Assembly: GCA_022494885.1 (NCBI GenBank)
Contig: JAGVSM010000854.1
Coordinates: forward strand, 62,001 to 126,000
From: Micrasema longulum
Lineage: Eukaryota; Arthropoda; Insecta; Trichoptera; Brachycentridae
Direction: 5' to 3'
DNA length: 64,000 nt
The translations under genes and the position numbers were made by a program. The notes beneath the pieces are model-generated. The model saw only the letters and a list, made by a program, of their open reading frames with translations, ran no database searches and was not told where the DNA came from. Of this stretch, positions 11,901 to 26,900 are shown piece by piece (the first letter of the stretch is position 1; the number at the start of each line of letters is the position of its first letter).

Positions 11901-14900
11901 AATTATATTGTTAAATTAATGTTTGAATATATATTTAATAAAATTTTTGGACAGTGTTATTTCGAAACAGTATAAAATGAAGGTCCAGTGTATTTTACTG
12001 TCTGGATTACTAGGGCACTTAATTAAATACTTGTAAATTTATCATTCTTTTGATTTTTTAAATAGTCATGTAAATCGTACAACATTAGAAAGTTTTGGAT
12101 TTTTATTATTATTATGGATAACTTATATAGCCCCATTTTCGTAATAAAATACCTCAAGGGCGCTTAACATAGTGATTCTATTGTTAAATTAATTTTATTG
12201 AAGCTTTTAAATTTGTAATTTAATTAAAACAATTTATTTTGTTGCCACATGCTACGGATTTAATCAAATGATTTAGAGAACAAGTGGGTTTTAAGTTTTT
12301 TCAGAAACATCACTTAACTTTTGCAGCCTCGCACCTCTGCTGGGAGAGCATTCCATGCCATAGGGCCTGCGACCGCAAATGCGCGTTCACTAAATTTAGT
12401 GCGCTGTTTGCGTAGAGGTATAATAACTTTCCTCTCGCCGTAGACGTAGCTGATCTAAGCGTGAGACGCCTGTCAGCTAGTTCATCTGGAATGCATAGTT
12501 CCCTTAGATATTCCGGAGCCGAGTTGTGCAGTGACTTATACATAAGCCAACAGAGTTTGTATTTGACCCTCTGTGGAAAACGTAGCCAGTGTAGTTCCCG
12601 AAGTAGTGGAGTGATATGACTGAACTTAGAGATTCCGAAAATAAGTCTCGCTGCGGCATTCAATACAGATTGTGGGCGAGTCATTTTGTTCATTGGTAGA
12701 CCTGCATAGATACCATTACAATAATCGACTCTAGACACTACAAACGCATTTATTAATTGACGGGCGGCATCAACCGGCAAATTTTTGCGTATGCATTCAA
12801 TTTGTCTCAGCTGGTAGAAACATGAACTTATAGTTCTACTAATTTGAGCGTCAAGAGAAAGGTTGGAATTGAGTAAAACTCCCAGTAGTTTAACGGTGGG
12901 TAAAGCGGTACTCCCTACATTGGGTAGAGCCATATCCTGGATTAAATTTTGGCTGATTTGTCTGACTTATGAACTGGGCGGTGAATGTCTTTATCATGCT
13001 ACCCCTTTCTCGTGTTTCTATATCTCCCTATGCCTATCTGGTATCTCACCTGCCAGTAGTCCAGCTGAAGCTCGAGGGGCTCCCAGGTGGGCTGGGCGGG
13101 GGGCGCGGGCGCTGTGTCCCCCAGCAGGCCGGCGGGCGAGGGCGCAGCGCCTAGCAGAAGGGGGGCGGTTGGGGCAGGCGTGGCCGGCGGGGAGGGGCGT
13201 GGGGCCGCGGGAGGGGACCCGCCCTCCTCCAGGTCCATTGAGTGCTGTGAATTTTCCGCTGAACCTATCCTCACGTCCTGTTCGAAAATTGGAAATAACC
13301 CGTATGAAACATCACACATTCAGCATTTACTACTTTGGATATAGGTAATTTGGATATAGGATAAGGCACCCTCTGTAATTTGTCCCCTCAGCTATTCCCT
13401 CTATTATGTCATGCAGGAGACCCTCATGGCTTATAATGTGGCTAATCCATTGGGCTCGCCTCTCTGAGATGGTTTTGATTAGGTGCCTCCCTTCTTTGAT
13501 TCTGCTGAGCACCTCGTCATTAGTGATGTGGTTTAGGAAATTAAATGAAAAATAATCAGCACAATCCAAAAACCTTTATCCCTGGATTTCTACAAAACAT
13601 CCATGTTAATTTAAAATACTAAAAACATTTTTGTAAAAAAATAGGCAAAAAGCTCATGGAGTTAAAACTTTTAATACAAAAGTTGAACAATTTTTCAGTT
13701 AGTCCACTTCACCTGCAATGGGCTTAAGTACAAAATTGCGGTTGCAGTTAAATTGAATGAGGAAGATCAGTTTTACAGAAAATTGGATATAAAAAATGCT
13801 TTCTAACATGCGGTAAAAATTGGAGAATTTAATTGTGTGAAGATTCTCAAAAATGTATGAAAAAATTAGAAAAACTACTTTGAATGACATAATGAGTTCT
13901 TGTTAATCAACAAATGTTGAGAGTGTTGTGATAGATTTTCGGAGAGCCAATTCACTAATCAGCAGAACTCACCGCAGCGAACTTGTAATGTCACAGGCAG
14001 AGTAATTTCAAAACTTCATAACGCTGATGATAAGACACATATTTTATTTTAGTTTAATTTGATAGTCTATTAACAAATAAAAAAAATATTTAAAAAAACA
14101 CAAAAAACAGTATTTTGGTGTAACTTACATTAACAAATGGCACAAATATTTGACTAGAATCTTCATCACAAGACCTCTCTCGATAAGCCACCATGGCTTC
14201 AGCAATGGGCAGCTGTATAGTCGGACCAGAACCGTTTACATATCTGCAAAAAATCCAAAGTAATTTGAGCATAGTCAGAGTAAATGACGGACGAGATAAA
14301 CAAAATGAGTATTTAGTGAAAAATATATAAGCACCTGTTGATTCTGCTCGTCAACTCTGATGCATCTCCGATAGAGCCATCAGCTACCCTTTCACACAAC
14401 ACTTGCCAACCATCTCCTCCAAACAGCAAAGAATAGCCAGCATCCACTGAAGACAGATATCTCGATATGTTGTTAATCCCTGGAAAATTCAAAAAGTTAG
14501 AACAAATCCGCACCTTTGGTCAACCAGTTGAAAACCGTTTGGATGCTTTTTTGAAGGAAGAACAGACACAGAAAAGTCTGCCTGCTTGTAACAAATAATA
14601 GTAATAATAAGAAACACTCTCAGATTTAATTTGAATGCTCTAAAAGAACAAAAAAGGCGGTAGATTAAAGAAAATTCTAAACAAAATTTAGTGAAATGAA
14701 ATCGCTTGCAAAAAGTTAAATGTATTAAAAACTAGATAATGGATACTCAAATACTCATACGACAGTCTATTGTTAAGTATTATGTACAGCCTTTCATGGA
14801 TTTTGGTTCTTAAAATGGTATTAGGTCAGTTTTGTATCTTATTTTAGCATTCTTGGTGGAAATATATTTTTAATACATTTTTTGTCTTATCAAATTCATG

Positions 14901-17900
14901 AATTCAAATCTTTGAATTAGAGGGACATCGAGTATTATGCAATTCAAATCTACAACTTCTAATGTCCATTAAAACAATTAGTAATGAGAAAATTAGTAAA
15001 TATAGTATAACAGAGAAAAATCAAATATTATTATAATGGTTTAAAACTGTTTTTATAATTTTTGGATATTTTGTAATTTTCTGTCCGAATATTATGTTTT
15101 CTATTTGTATTCTCATATGTAAACAATAAATAAAATGTATATTGTAAGCCCCAGTGAACACATATTATTTTTGCTGAAACAAATTAAAAATATATATATA
15201 CTTCAAATTTATGCTTATTCTATACAAATAAGTTAAATAAAATATGGCATACTTACCAAGTGGTATGATATAGAATCGAACGTGAGCTCCCCAGTCAGGA
15301 GGCCTTAATGCCCAGAGTTCCACATACGATCTCAGCGCTGCACTTACTAATGTATCGGTCCCAACGAGTACCAAACGAACCACTTGAATTGGTCTAGCTG
15401 ATGTGTTATAACTGCAAGAAATATAAAGTTTAGGATTTTACTATGCATACCAAATAAAATCTGTCATAAAGAGCTGAGAGTATGCAAGTACAGAAAATAA
15501 TTTTTAGTTTGGAGTTTTTCAATTCATGCATTTTTACTATTTTTCACTACGTTGTTAACAACACATTGTTAAAATAATTTACGTAGAAAATCCAGTGTTT
15601 CACTAGTCTATTGCAAGGTGACATTGGCATATGTGGCAGTGTTCTGGCCTTTATGATACGAATTATGGACAAGCGGAGGCTTGTGTTTATAATTAATATT
15701 GGACATTAATTATAGACAACGGAGGTGTTTCAACGTGGGCTCAACAATGAGGAAGTTCAGTGGTTTTAAAAAAAATATATATTTGTTAAAAGACTATTAA
15801 ACTAAGCCAAAAAATTCTTTTTTTCAATTTTTATATATTGTATTATCAGCGCAATGATTTTTTAAAGTTTTGTATTTCTGAAATAACTCTGCGTGTGACG
15901 TCAGAGGTTCAGAATGTTTATTTCAGAAAATTAAATGCTTGTCAATAGTACCTCGTTGCTGCCATTTTACATTAAACTACAACTGTTTCTTGGTTTTCTT
16001 TGTTTGTATGGTATTTGCCCTTCTACATGGGCACAATTCAATTGTATTTCTGTATGTAAACAACTGCAAGTCACCGAAAAAATTAAATTCAAATAAACTT
16101 TGATCACTCGCTTTATTGTTAGAAAAATAAAATCATCACTGAATGATGGTGAGATTGACATTGGTTCTAATCATCTAATTATGAAGAACCATTGTCCAAA
16201 AGTGCCCATACTATTTCTTCCGAAGAAGAGAGTGATTTCGATCCATATCGAAAATCGCAGTAAAGATTATCATATGATGACAGTTGAACACAATTAAAAT
16301 AATTATTATTTCTCTAGTTGATGTCTGACATTATACTACTACTACTACTACTACCATCACGCCATTTCCCCGTAGGGGTAGGCAGAGAGAATGGACCGCC
16401 ACACGCGTCTATCCTGGCATACAATCCTAGCCTCTTCCACATTCATACATCTTGTCATACATGCCCTTCGGTTCTGTCTGCTTTTGATATGACCAGACTT
16501 AAGATTTTGGTTTATCTGATCATGCCACGTCTTCCTTGGTCGTCCTCGTCTAACGTTGCCGTTCATTTTTGCCATATATACTTGTTTTACCATTCTCTCG
16601 TCGTCCATTCGTTCTACGTGACCAAACCATCTCAGAGACCCGGTTGTCCTAATATGCCACACATCCTTAAAATGTTACCAAGACAATTTGTAACCAAAAA
16701 TGATAATTTATAATAATGTAAATAAAGATTTAAGTAATTAAGTAATTTTTAATGCTGTATTATTTTTTTTCCTTATATATTTTTTTAATGCGATTCTGGG
16801 TATGTTATAATTCGCTGCTTCAAAGTTGCTGTTTTAACGCATCTTCACTTTTTCTTGCGATTTTCCGCAGAACCACTGAAAAAAAAAAGGTTTGAGTGTA
16901 TTTTTATTAACGAAGGTACTGACTATTTGCAGATCTTGTTGAGCAACGCCTGGAGGATAGCGCGGACCTCGGGTGCGTTGAGGGGCACCAGCGGGGGCGA
17001 AGGAGAGGGCAGGTGGGGGGCCAGACGGGCCCCCGTACCACCTCCCGGCAGCACCAGCCACAGGCAGTCAGGCGGGGGGGAGGCGCCCTCTTCGCCCCCC
17101 AGGGCTCGCCATGTCGCCTCCAGAAGACTGCGGCGAGGCTGGAAAAAAACACACCACAGTGTTTTTCAAACTTTTTGAACATGCAATTTCTTACGAGTAA
17201 AAAAAATCGGGCGATCCCTCAATACCATAATTTTATTTTACTACTGTTATGTCTGGGATTTCAACAACAACATATTTAAGTTTCTTTTTATTGAGACCAT
17301 ATATTCTTATTAATCGAGAAATCAAGTGCAAGGTGCTGCAAGCGCAGCGGGCTGTCAGCAGCAAGATCTAAAAATCTTATAGAACTTTCCGCTGACAGCA
17401 TTTCTAAACTGTAATTAAATTTGCAAAAAATTTATGTCTTTTGGATGAAGAGAAAAGAAGAATATCCAGAGATGGTAAGGGAAGCTTTTCAATTATTAGT
17501 ACCATTCGCCACATCCTATCTATGTGAACTAACTTGGTTATTTGTAAAGACCGGATTATATGCAACATAAAAAGGCTGAAATATGTGTCATAAGATTTAA
17601 CAAAATTAGTTATTATTTATTTCTTAGGAAAAAATTAAACAATCTTCGTTTTTATTAATGTTTACAATAATGTACTTTTCAAAATTTTCTGTTGCGGTTG
17701 GGCCTTCTATCAATCAAAACATTAAAAAAAATTGAGAATGAACATTCCACGTCCACCGAGTTTACCGGGAAGTGTTTCAACTGAGGTGCTATACTGCACA
17801 TATTGTCTCGGGCGGCAAAATTTCATTTAACATAAAAGTTCGAAGCCAGGGGTATTTAAAAAAAAAAAATTCAAACTTTTCTCCAAGTTTATGCGGGAGT

Positions 17901-20900
17901 ATCTCTGGCAATTTGGAGTTCATTTCAAGCTTATACGAGCCATGCGTTTCATTATTTAGGTCGGCTACAGCTATTACGATCTATAAAAATATCACAAATA
18001 TGCCCCGCCCCACCAGCAAGTTATCAGTAAAATATGAAACCTGTAAAAATAGCCAAAATATGGAAATGTGTATGCAAATATGCAATTGCATATAATCCGG
18101 CCTCAAGTTGTTTGCATCTCAAAAATAGAACCATAAAAATAGTTTAAAAATAAACAGGCACAGCTTTTTCACTGAAATTATTGTATCATGTGCAGTGTGA
18201 GACCTAAAGCCCTTGCTTTTTACTATTACCTCGTTTGCGACTGCGAATCCCTAGCCAAGGCTTTACAAAACAAAATGTAGATTAAACAGGAAAGCTATTA
18301 AAAAAGGTTAAACTTTGGTTTTTAAAAAGAAATACAAGTATTTTAAACCACACAAATCTTAAACTAAAGTATAAATTATGCCATCAAAAATGATTTAAAA
18401 AATTAAATAATTAAAATATTTTAATTCAAACTTTTTATTATGGAATTATGTTTATTTTCTTTTTCCAAAGCGGAATATTTTGGTAGTTTTAATTTCTGCA
18501 GTATGTTATTAGCAAAATTTTAATGTCGAATGGCACATCGTGCTATACGCGGAAAAAATACTAAAAGTATAAATAGCAAAATTTAGTTAGGTTGTTGATT
18601 CACATGAATAAATCTACAAGCATGTAAAAATGCAGTGCGATTATTTTAAACTAAGAAATATGAGGTACCTCAGCATTAGTGGGACTTTGAGCAGAGTCGT
18701 TAGACGGTCGCACTCCCTGTTCTGTGGGTATTGTGAGGGACTGTTGTTGTTGCTTCTTTCTCCCGGACGCACTTCCCGGAGCACTAGAACTAACCGCAGA
18801 TCTGAAAAGCCGAGAACGCTTCTCGTCCTAAAATAATGAAATAAAATTATCAACAAACCGTGTAATGCATTTGATATAAATTATGAACTATCCAGTATTG
18901 AGAAAATTTTTTTAGTATGTATTTGGTGTTCTTCTGCGAGTAGGTTCCAGTACATTACATTCATATTTTGGTTTATATGTGGCGCTACCTTCATAGGCTA
19001 TATAAGTCAGTGAAATAGGCTCTCATTCTTTCTCTCTTGTCCCTGCCTTGCTTGCCTAGCTCCCGAAATAACAGTTATGTTCATCGGTCCCTGCAGTACT
19101 GATACTGAATGAAGATAAAATTTATTATTAATCAAAAATGGCTCTCAGAGCCATCATTAAAATTTTTATCTTCCAAGAATAAATCTCTACAAAGAAGCAA
19201 TGCTTTTTATTACAGTCCACAGCTACAGTCATATAAGGAACTTTGGTATTTTTTTTTAACAGGTCAGAAGGCCCAATTACAGTAGTGAATTACAGAACTC
19301 AACACCCAGGTTTGAAGAAAAACACATTTTAATATTTGTATTCTCACCGGGAATCGAACCACCTTTTACAGTATACATATTCAAATTTAGATAATTTATG
19401 TGATTAAATATTTTTAGGTATTTTGAAAAAAATTTGAAGAATCCTAATGATGATGGAAACATAAAAAAAAGACAGGGAGGATAAAATGTTTATTCACTCT
19501 ATCTAAGCATAGATACTACGCTTTCTCTAAATTTGTGCAATATCTTATATATGTATGTATATTATTCACTCTATCTAAGCATAGATACTACGCTTTCTCT
19601 AAATTTGTGCAATATCTTATATATGTATGTATATTATTCACACATTTTTTACGTTTATTCTTAAGAATTTGTCATACTGAATCCTGCTGTGTGTTTTTTG
19701 TTATTATTATATTTGGATAATTTATTAAGTGCCATTTTTCACAGGGCGTTTATGCATCTATTCATCTTACACGCTGTAAATCTTTTGAGGAGTTCATCGC
19801 TCAATCGCTCTGTATATTCAAATAATGGCATCATCCTTTTCTTCACTGCTGAGGTAAAGAAATCAATAGGTGGACAAACCTTTTCTTTTGGAGGGGATCC
19901 GGATAAAGTCTGATGGTCATTGTTCAGGTGCTCTCTTTGTAGATCCTGATTGTCATCTTGATCTAGGAACGGTAACAATGATCCATCGGGGCCTCCGATA
20001 CTTCGATCCCCGGCTCTACTGCGCCACTGCTCATTTTCTAAATCCAAATCAAATACTCGACTGTTACAAATAACCATATTACTCACGAATTAAATATTTC
20101 AAAATAGAAAAAAAGAAAAGTGAAAATAATATATGAAATAATAAAAATAAATGAGCAGGGTTGTGGTCCCTCAGTGGTGTTGCAGATTACGGATTGGAGA
20201 TCCATGTTTCGCTTCTCACTCTAATTACAAATAGATTAGAATTTTCCAACACAATTATTTATGGGTAATTTGCTAACAAAAAATATTGCTAGCTTAAAAG
20301 ATTGAGTTTTGAGAAAAGGTGTTTCAGAAGGATCATGGGTGTGCGGTGGTTCTACTTTGTGAGGAATTATAAAATAAGAGAACGGACGCAGCAAACTCCA
20401 GTGACAACTGTCACCTTCTGAGAGCCTTAACGATGCTTGTTTATTTTACAAGGCAACAGGTTCTCAACGTCACGGACGTCCGTTACTGACTGTTCGTCGG
20501 CAGTTCATGTCAGAACTATGGAATGCAAACCTTACTTGGAAGGATGCATTGGAGCTGGCAGCTGATAAGAGATATGCCTGGCTGCTTTTCGTGGACACCA
20601 TATGCTCCAACAAAATTGAAATATTCGGATGAATGGTAAAAATAATATTGATCAAGTGGATTGTAGTGTTGAACTTTGTAATGTACGCGGAGAAGTTTAT
20701 TTAAAAAATAAATGGCTACATGTTGGTGAATTAGATTTAATAATAAAAATTAGATAGTTAGTGAAAATACCAAACAAAAAAATTAAATACCCTGGAAAAA
20801 CAAGCATCCCTAGAGGTTTAATAGGATAATGATAAGAATTTTCTTAAGTATAAAACTACACAGAAATATGTGGAAAAATATTAAAGATAGAGTGCAATAA

Positions 20901-23900
20901 GCTAGCAATACAAAATAAAGCAAAACAGTGAAAGCGTCAAGATAGATAAAGCCCTGAAACAATCAAATATGGATTAAGAAAAAAAAGAAAAAGTACCCCC
21001 TGACAGAACAAACAACGTGCACAAGATCAAGAAACACTTATGTGATTGAAGGATACCTTTGTGAAAGAAAATAGATTGCCTTGAATATATTAAATTTCAA
21101 CTGTAAATTAAATCAGTTGAAATAAAGAGGATTGAGAGAAATCTCACTCTCATAGCTAAAAATTTTTTTAGACTATTAAAATTGCATAGACTTATATACT
21201 ATTAAGCATGTTGTCCAGATGTTTATTAAAATTTATGGTTATGCAATAATTTTTATTTTAAGATTTCTTTAATAATATACATGATTTCACTTTTTATAAT
21301 GTTGAATCCCAACTCAGCACGGCTCTTGGCCTTATAGAGTCAGGAATACGTTATTATTTTCCCTTACTGTGCAAAAAAATCCGCGTGTTGCTGTGCTGTG
21401 TAGTCAATACACATGCAAAAATGAGAGATTTAAAATCAGAAAAATGTAATATTAACGGGCGATTGCTTCAATCAACTATAGTTGAAGTCAAAAGTGATAA
21501 TATTCTAAATATAATCGCTACAAATGTGAAATAAAACATTCACAACACCACCCCTAACGAAGCCCCGAGAGCTATTGGCAGTAGCAGCGCTGACTACTTG
21601 GTTACTGGCCTGCTAGCGAATATACCTATAGTATCGAGAGTGAAACCTAAAGAGCGTTCGAGACAATTGTATATTCGGTAGTCTTTTGGCACAAACAAAG
21701 ACACATTAGTAAACTTTTTATTGTATTGCTAATTTATCTCTGATTTCTGTTAAAATGCTTCTTCTGTGTCCAATAAGTATTTATTATTTCATAACTGATT
21801 ATTTCAATTGATATGTAAATGTATAACGGAAGAATACTAATGTGTATGAAAGAATAGAGATATTACAATTATTAGATGCAATGTGCACTAGCTACACATC
21901 ACCGGCAAGGGAGGGTTAATGAGATTGCTTGTAATGTTACTTGTCTTTTATTTCAAATTAACATGCTACTAGCGATGCATTTTTCAAAGATTCTTGAAAT
22001 ATAATATTTTATATAGCATCATATAAAATATGATTTTCAATGTTCAGAATCAAGAGTCTTCAAAATTCCACAGCCTTTGGAACCCTTCTAATTTATTAAG
22101 CTTTAAGGAACGCAGAATTTAGACAACAATGTATTTTAAATTTTGGTTATCTACTCAAATTTTAAATAAGCATTTTTACCTTATGAAAAATCGTTGGAAG
22201 TTTTTAATTAATTAATTTTATTTTTATTTTTAATTTTTAAATCTTCAAATATGACACAAAATATTCTTATGTGTGCTTTAATAATAAAAATGTACATATA
22301 TTTCATTTACAAGATATTTAACACATATTTCTTAACCTTCTGCTTGAATTTTGATATTATGGTACATATTTGTTTCAGTAGTAAAATTGTTGAATTTTGT
22401 CTCGGTAGTCTATCTCAAATGCCATAGAAAAAGATGGAACCTTTAAAACATTTGTAGAACCTCAAGTAAAAAAAGTGATATTTAATTGATATTTGATCTA
22501 ATTAACCATTGTGTGGCTGGTATGACGTGAAATGGGTCTAAAAAGAATGCAAAATTTGGTGACTTTATAATTTTTTCGAAAAATAAAGTCCTATTTATTA
22601 CAGAAAACAGATTATTAAGAAGTATACATATATGTTAATTTTTTTATTTTAAATACATACCTATATTTGTTTTTTACACGACGTTACAGCACCATCTCTA
22701 GAGGGATTTTTTAGCACAGTCTTTTGAGAGTTAATATTCAAATGGCGAAGGCATCACTTAGAAGGAATAACGAGAAGAGCCCATAAATTAAACCGTAAGA
22801 AAATAAAGTTTAAGTGATCGTAAACATAATAAAGTGTTGAAGAAATTGATTAATATGTTTCTTCTCATTTGGCAAAACAAACCTGGAATTCCTGCAGAGC
22901 TGATCAGCCTCTGTTTCTCTCTGGCTGTCTGAATGGCGGAGTCCAGAGGGGTGATCGGAGCGGTCGCACTGCGGTCAGGTGGAGCCCCCTGTAGCAAGCC
23001 CACCCCAGGGACGGATGTGCGCCCAGCTAGCGTAGTAGCGTAAAGTAAGCACACAGAAAAAGGACACAAGCCACGCACACACGCACATACTCTCCCACAC
23101 AAACTAGTACACTGTGCGATTGACTAATTTGTAGAATTATTTAAAAATGAACAAACTATGCTATTTTGAATACATCGTTCCGCTTATGTCAGGTTGCGAG
23201 AGTTGACTTGCCCATGTAATGGTTTTCCCTATTTATTCGATTTAATATTCAAATATAGATATAATTTTATACATGAATACACTGGAACCTATATGGTGGT
23301 ATATTCCACGCAGTACCGTGTAAAAACAAAAAAAAAGGTGGATATTGTATAAAAATTCATTCAGGATATCTGTTTTTTAGTGTAACTGTTGTAATTGGCT
23401 TAGGCCGTTATGTATAACAAATAAATAAATATTACAAAAAGGTCATTGCACAGTAAGCTTTACATTACAATTACAATATTATCAAAAAGAGAACTCACGA
23501 AGGTTGTCATTCTTGCCATTAGACTACTCTATAAAACTATGTAAGTATATTTAAAACGATAAGTGAATAAGAAAATATAACCAATGATGAACTTATTAAT
23601 ATTATAAGATTTCATCTAATGATAATCTATTGATAATTATATTAATTGATAACTAATTATTTATCGCAACAATTTACAATATTTATTTCATCTAAATAAT
23701 GAAAATGAACTAATAAAAACCAAAATATTAACAGATATAAAATATATTTTTTGTATAAAAACAATGAATGTGTTGTTGGCATTTATATTTGAGAAATATT
23801 TCAATGTTTCCATATACAGTAGGGCCTCGACAATCCGGACAGGCGAAATAACAAGACCTTGGTGTGTTACCAAGGCGTCTGGATTGTGGTCTGCAATATA

Positions 23901-26900
23901 ACGGTAATAAAACATGTATGTTTTATTCGAATGTAAAATTCGAAATTTATTTAATTATCGAAAGATAACCTCGACAATATTAACAATAGTGAATAATAAG
24001 CATGTAGGAAAGCTGCTAAATGAAACTAAAAATTGATTGACAGCAAATTGCTTAGGTGCAGGTGAAATGCCTCCCATTTCCCCCGCGAACGCTCCAGCCC
24101 GACCCGTCCGGATTACCGCAATCACCGGATAAGCGGGGGTTCGGATTGGCGAAGCCATACGGTAGGTACCACTTTTAATAACTCGTTAACATTAATTTCA
24201 GATATTCAAAATTGGTTTTTAAAAGCATGTCGTTGCACATAAAAAAATAAAATAATGTGAAATTGCAACGCTTTAAATGCCAAGACAAGATCAACACAAA
24301 AATGTTTGTCTTTTAGTAAAAATAAACCCCATGCTATCAATAAATTTATAAAACCATATTTAAAGTAAATAATACAACAGAATTCTTCACAAAAAATAAG
24401 CATAAACATAAATATAATACATAAAAAGATTACACTGTTTATTATTTTCGAGTATTAAAATGAAAACATTACTTTTATTTTATTAATTGTATAATGTATA
24501 TACTTTATCGTTGGCGAAAACTAGAAAAGTGTAAATTTTTCAAGAGAAAGCAAAGATAAAAAAATTTAACATATGGGTACCTTGTTTTTGTTAATATATA
24601 AATCTTCATCATTACTTCCCCCTTTGCACCCAGTGGTGCATAGGGCACTGCATTAATAAACCAAATGCAGTGTATTCTGATCATCCATTACATGAAGGCA
24701 AGGTGATCAGCCCTAGGCTTCAGGTGCCAGTCCAGGAACAATGAAATATTGTAGTTCAAACAACCTTCAAAATCAATATTGCAGAAATTTAACCCAGGAC
24801 CTCAAAAATGGTAGGCAAATGCGCCAACCACTACACATCGAGGCGGATTCATCTCCACTCGATTTCCTTATTTACGATTTTTACCTGAGAGCAGCCACCG
24901 AGTCGAAAACACTCGTCCAGGGTTCTGGTTCTATTTCACACACAGAACTGTATTCTTAATCCGCCCAGGCACGGATATAATATGTTCTATGGTACAAATG
25001 ATTTAAATACTGACAAACACATATTTTTAAACTTTCTTTTCCCTCTCTTAAACAATTTACACTTTGTCCCTTACAGCACCTTACAGTGCTATTTTACACA
25101 TTTAATTTTAAAAAATGCCACTAGTACGAAAGCCAATTTACAATATCATAAAAATTTGCTAATTTAATTTCTAACACACACGCAAGCAACCAAACTTTTA
25201 TCGATGCATTCATCGTACCTGCGGGAGTGTGCGTGTTTTCGTGGTGTGCGAGACTTCTGGAGCTGGCGAAAAATGGCCTCAGCGAAGGTTTTGGCGTTGA
25301 ACTAATACTGATCGTATCCAACTCTGGACCAGAATCCTCACCGCAGGAGAGAGAATCTAACTCCTAAAGAAATCATACAAAATATAAACATTTCACTTGC
25401 CGGTAAAACTTCAGTTATGCACCCAGGCTTATTTAAAATGATATTGAGAGACAAAAGAGTTAAAACTGGGGATGAATCCGATATCGATAACGATATGTCA
25501 GCGATATTTTGATGTTTCCGATATATCGGAAACGACAGTATTTATTTGCCAAAATCCATGTGAAAAATACTTCAGTTTCCAAATAAATATCTGCATCTGG
25601 GAGATTATTTCAAACAACGGGTCTTATTTAAACAGACTTGCGAAATTGCGTTTCCGCGCATAACTTCATCATATTATGGTTTCTAAACACAAATCTTAAC
25701 AATGTTAGCTTTCAAATTTTAAAATTCACTATTCATTCAGAGCGAATTGGCGATGAACGAAAGTAAGTCAAAAGTTATGGTATTTGAAAGGTATTGTGAG
25801 GTTACTGACTGCATAATAAATGTAAACAACGAATGTCTCGAGCAAGTAGAAGAATTTGTGTATCTGGGAAGCATGTTTTCAAGAGATGGAAGAGTAGAAA
25901 AAGATGTTGAAAGAAGAGTGAATGCGGGCAACAAAATGAACGGAGCACTAAGCACAGTAATTTCTAATAAAAATATGTCAATCGAAGCTAAACTGGCAGT
26001 GCACAACGGAGTTTTAGTCCCGACACTTATGTATGGAAGTGAAACATGGAACTGGCAGAGGAAGGATGAAAGCCGAGTGAACGCGGTTGAAATGCGATCT
26101 TTAGACGAATGTGTGGGAAATCAATGTATGACAGGGTTACGAATGATGAAATCAGGCGAGAGTGTAAATCTGAGACAAGTATAATTGATAAGATTAAGAA
26201 AGGGTCTCTGAGATGGTTGGTCACGTAGAACGAATGGACGACGAAAGAGTGGAAAAACAAGTATATATGGCGAAATGAACGGTAACGTGAGACGAGGACG
26301 ACCAAGGAAGACGTGGCATGATCAGATAAACCAAAATCTTAAGTCTGATCATGTCAAAAGCAGACAGAACCGAAGGGCATGTATGACAAGATGTATGAAT
26401 GTGGAAGAGGCTAGGATTGTATGCCAGGATAGACGTGTGTGGCGGTCCATTCTCTCTGCCTACCCCTACGGAGAAATGGCGTGATGGTAGTAGTAGTAGT
26501 AGTAGTAGCATATCAGTATCGGAATCGATATGCATAAACTTTTTTATAAATATTGATATTGGTATCATATCGGCAGAATTGCGCATCGATGCGAATGGTG
26601 ATTTTATTTACAGATAAGCTATAAAAAAAAAAAACATATTTGTACCTACATAGGAGGTACATAATATAATGTAAGTAATATATACTATAAATTAATCTTT
26701 TTCTGTGGTTCTGTGTGATACAACAACTCTTATCCATGAAATCAACTCAAATGATGTAACTTCGTGATATATTATATTATATAGATATATTATCCATTAC
26801 TTTAATATATTATTCATTAAAAAATAAATAAAAAATACCACTATGAATTCAGTCGATATTAGGTATTCAATTGAAATGTCAACTGGCCGAATTGATCTAG

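Noticed and set aside
12863..13348. 161-codon plus-strand frame
   Set aside because: It lies across the LINE end and the complement of PACS visible exon 15; length is due to GC-rich Pro/Ala codons on the other strand, and no domain is visible.
16100..16297. Acidic stretch [13 protein letters not shown] as a piggyBac-type N-terminus
   Set aside because: Too short and in a broken frame; no adjoining transposase sequence or TTAA-flanked ends were found.
16855..17182. Several overlapping frames on both strands
   Set aside because: Shadows of PACS visible exon 11, which is the only reading with family similarity and matching splice phases.
21540..21620. Extra PACS exon between visible exons 8 and 9
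   Set aside because: The open frame has no acceptor in the required phase; joining it gives a stop, and the phases are already satisfied without it.
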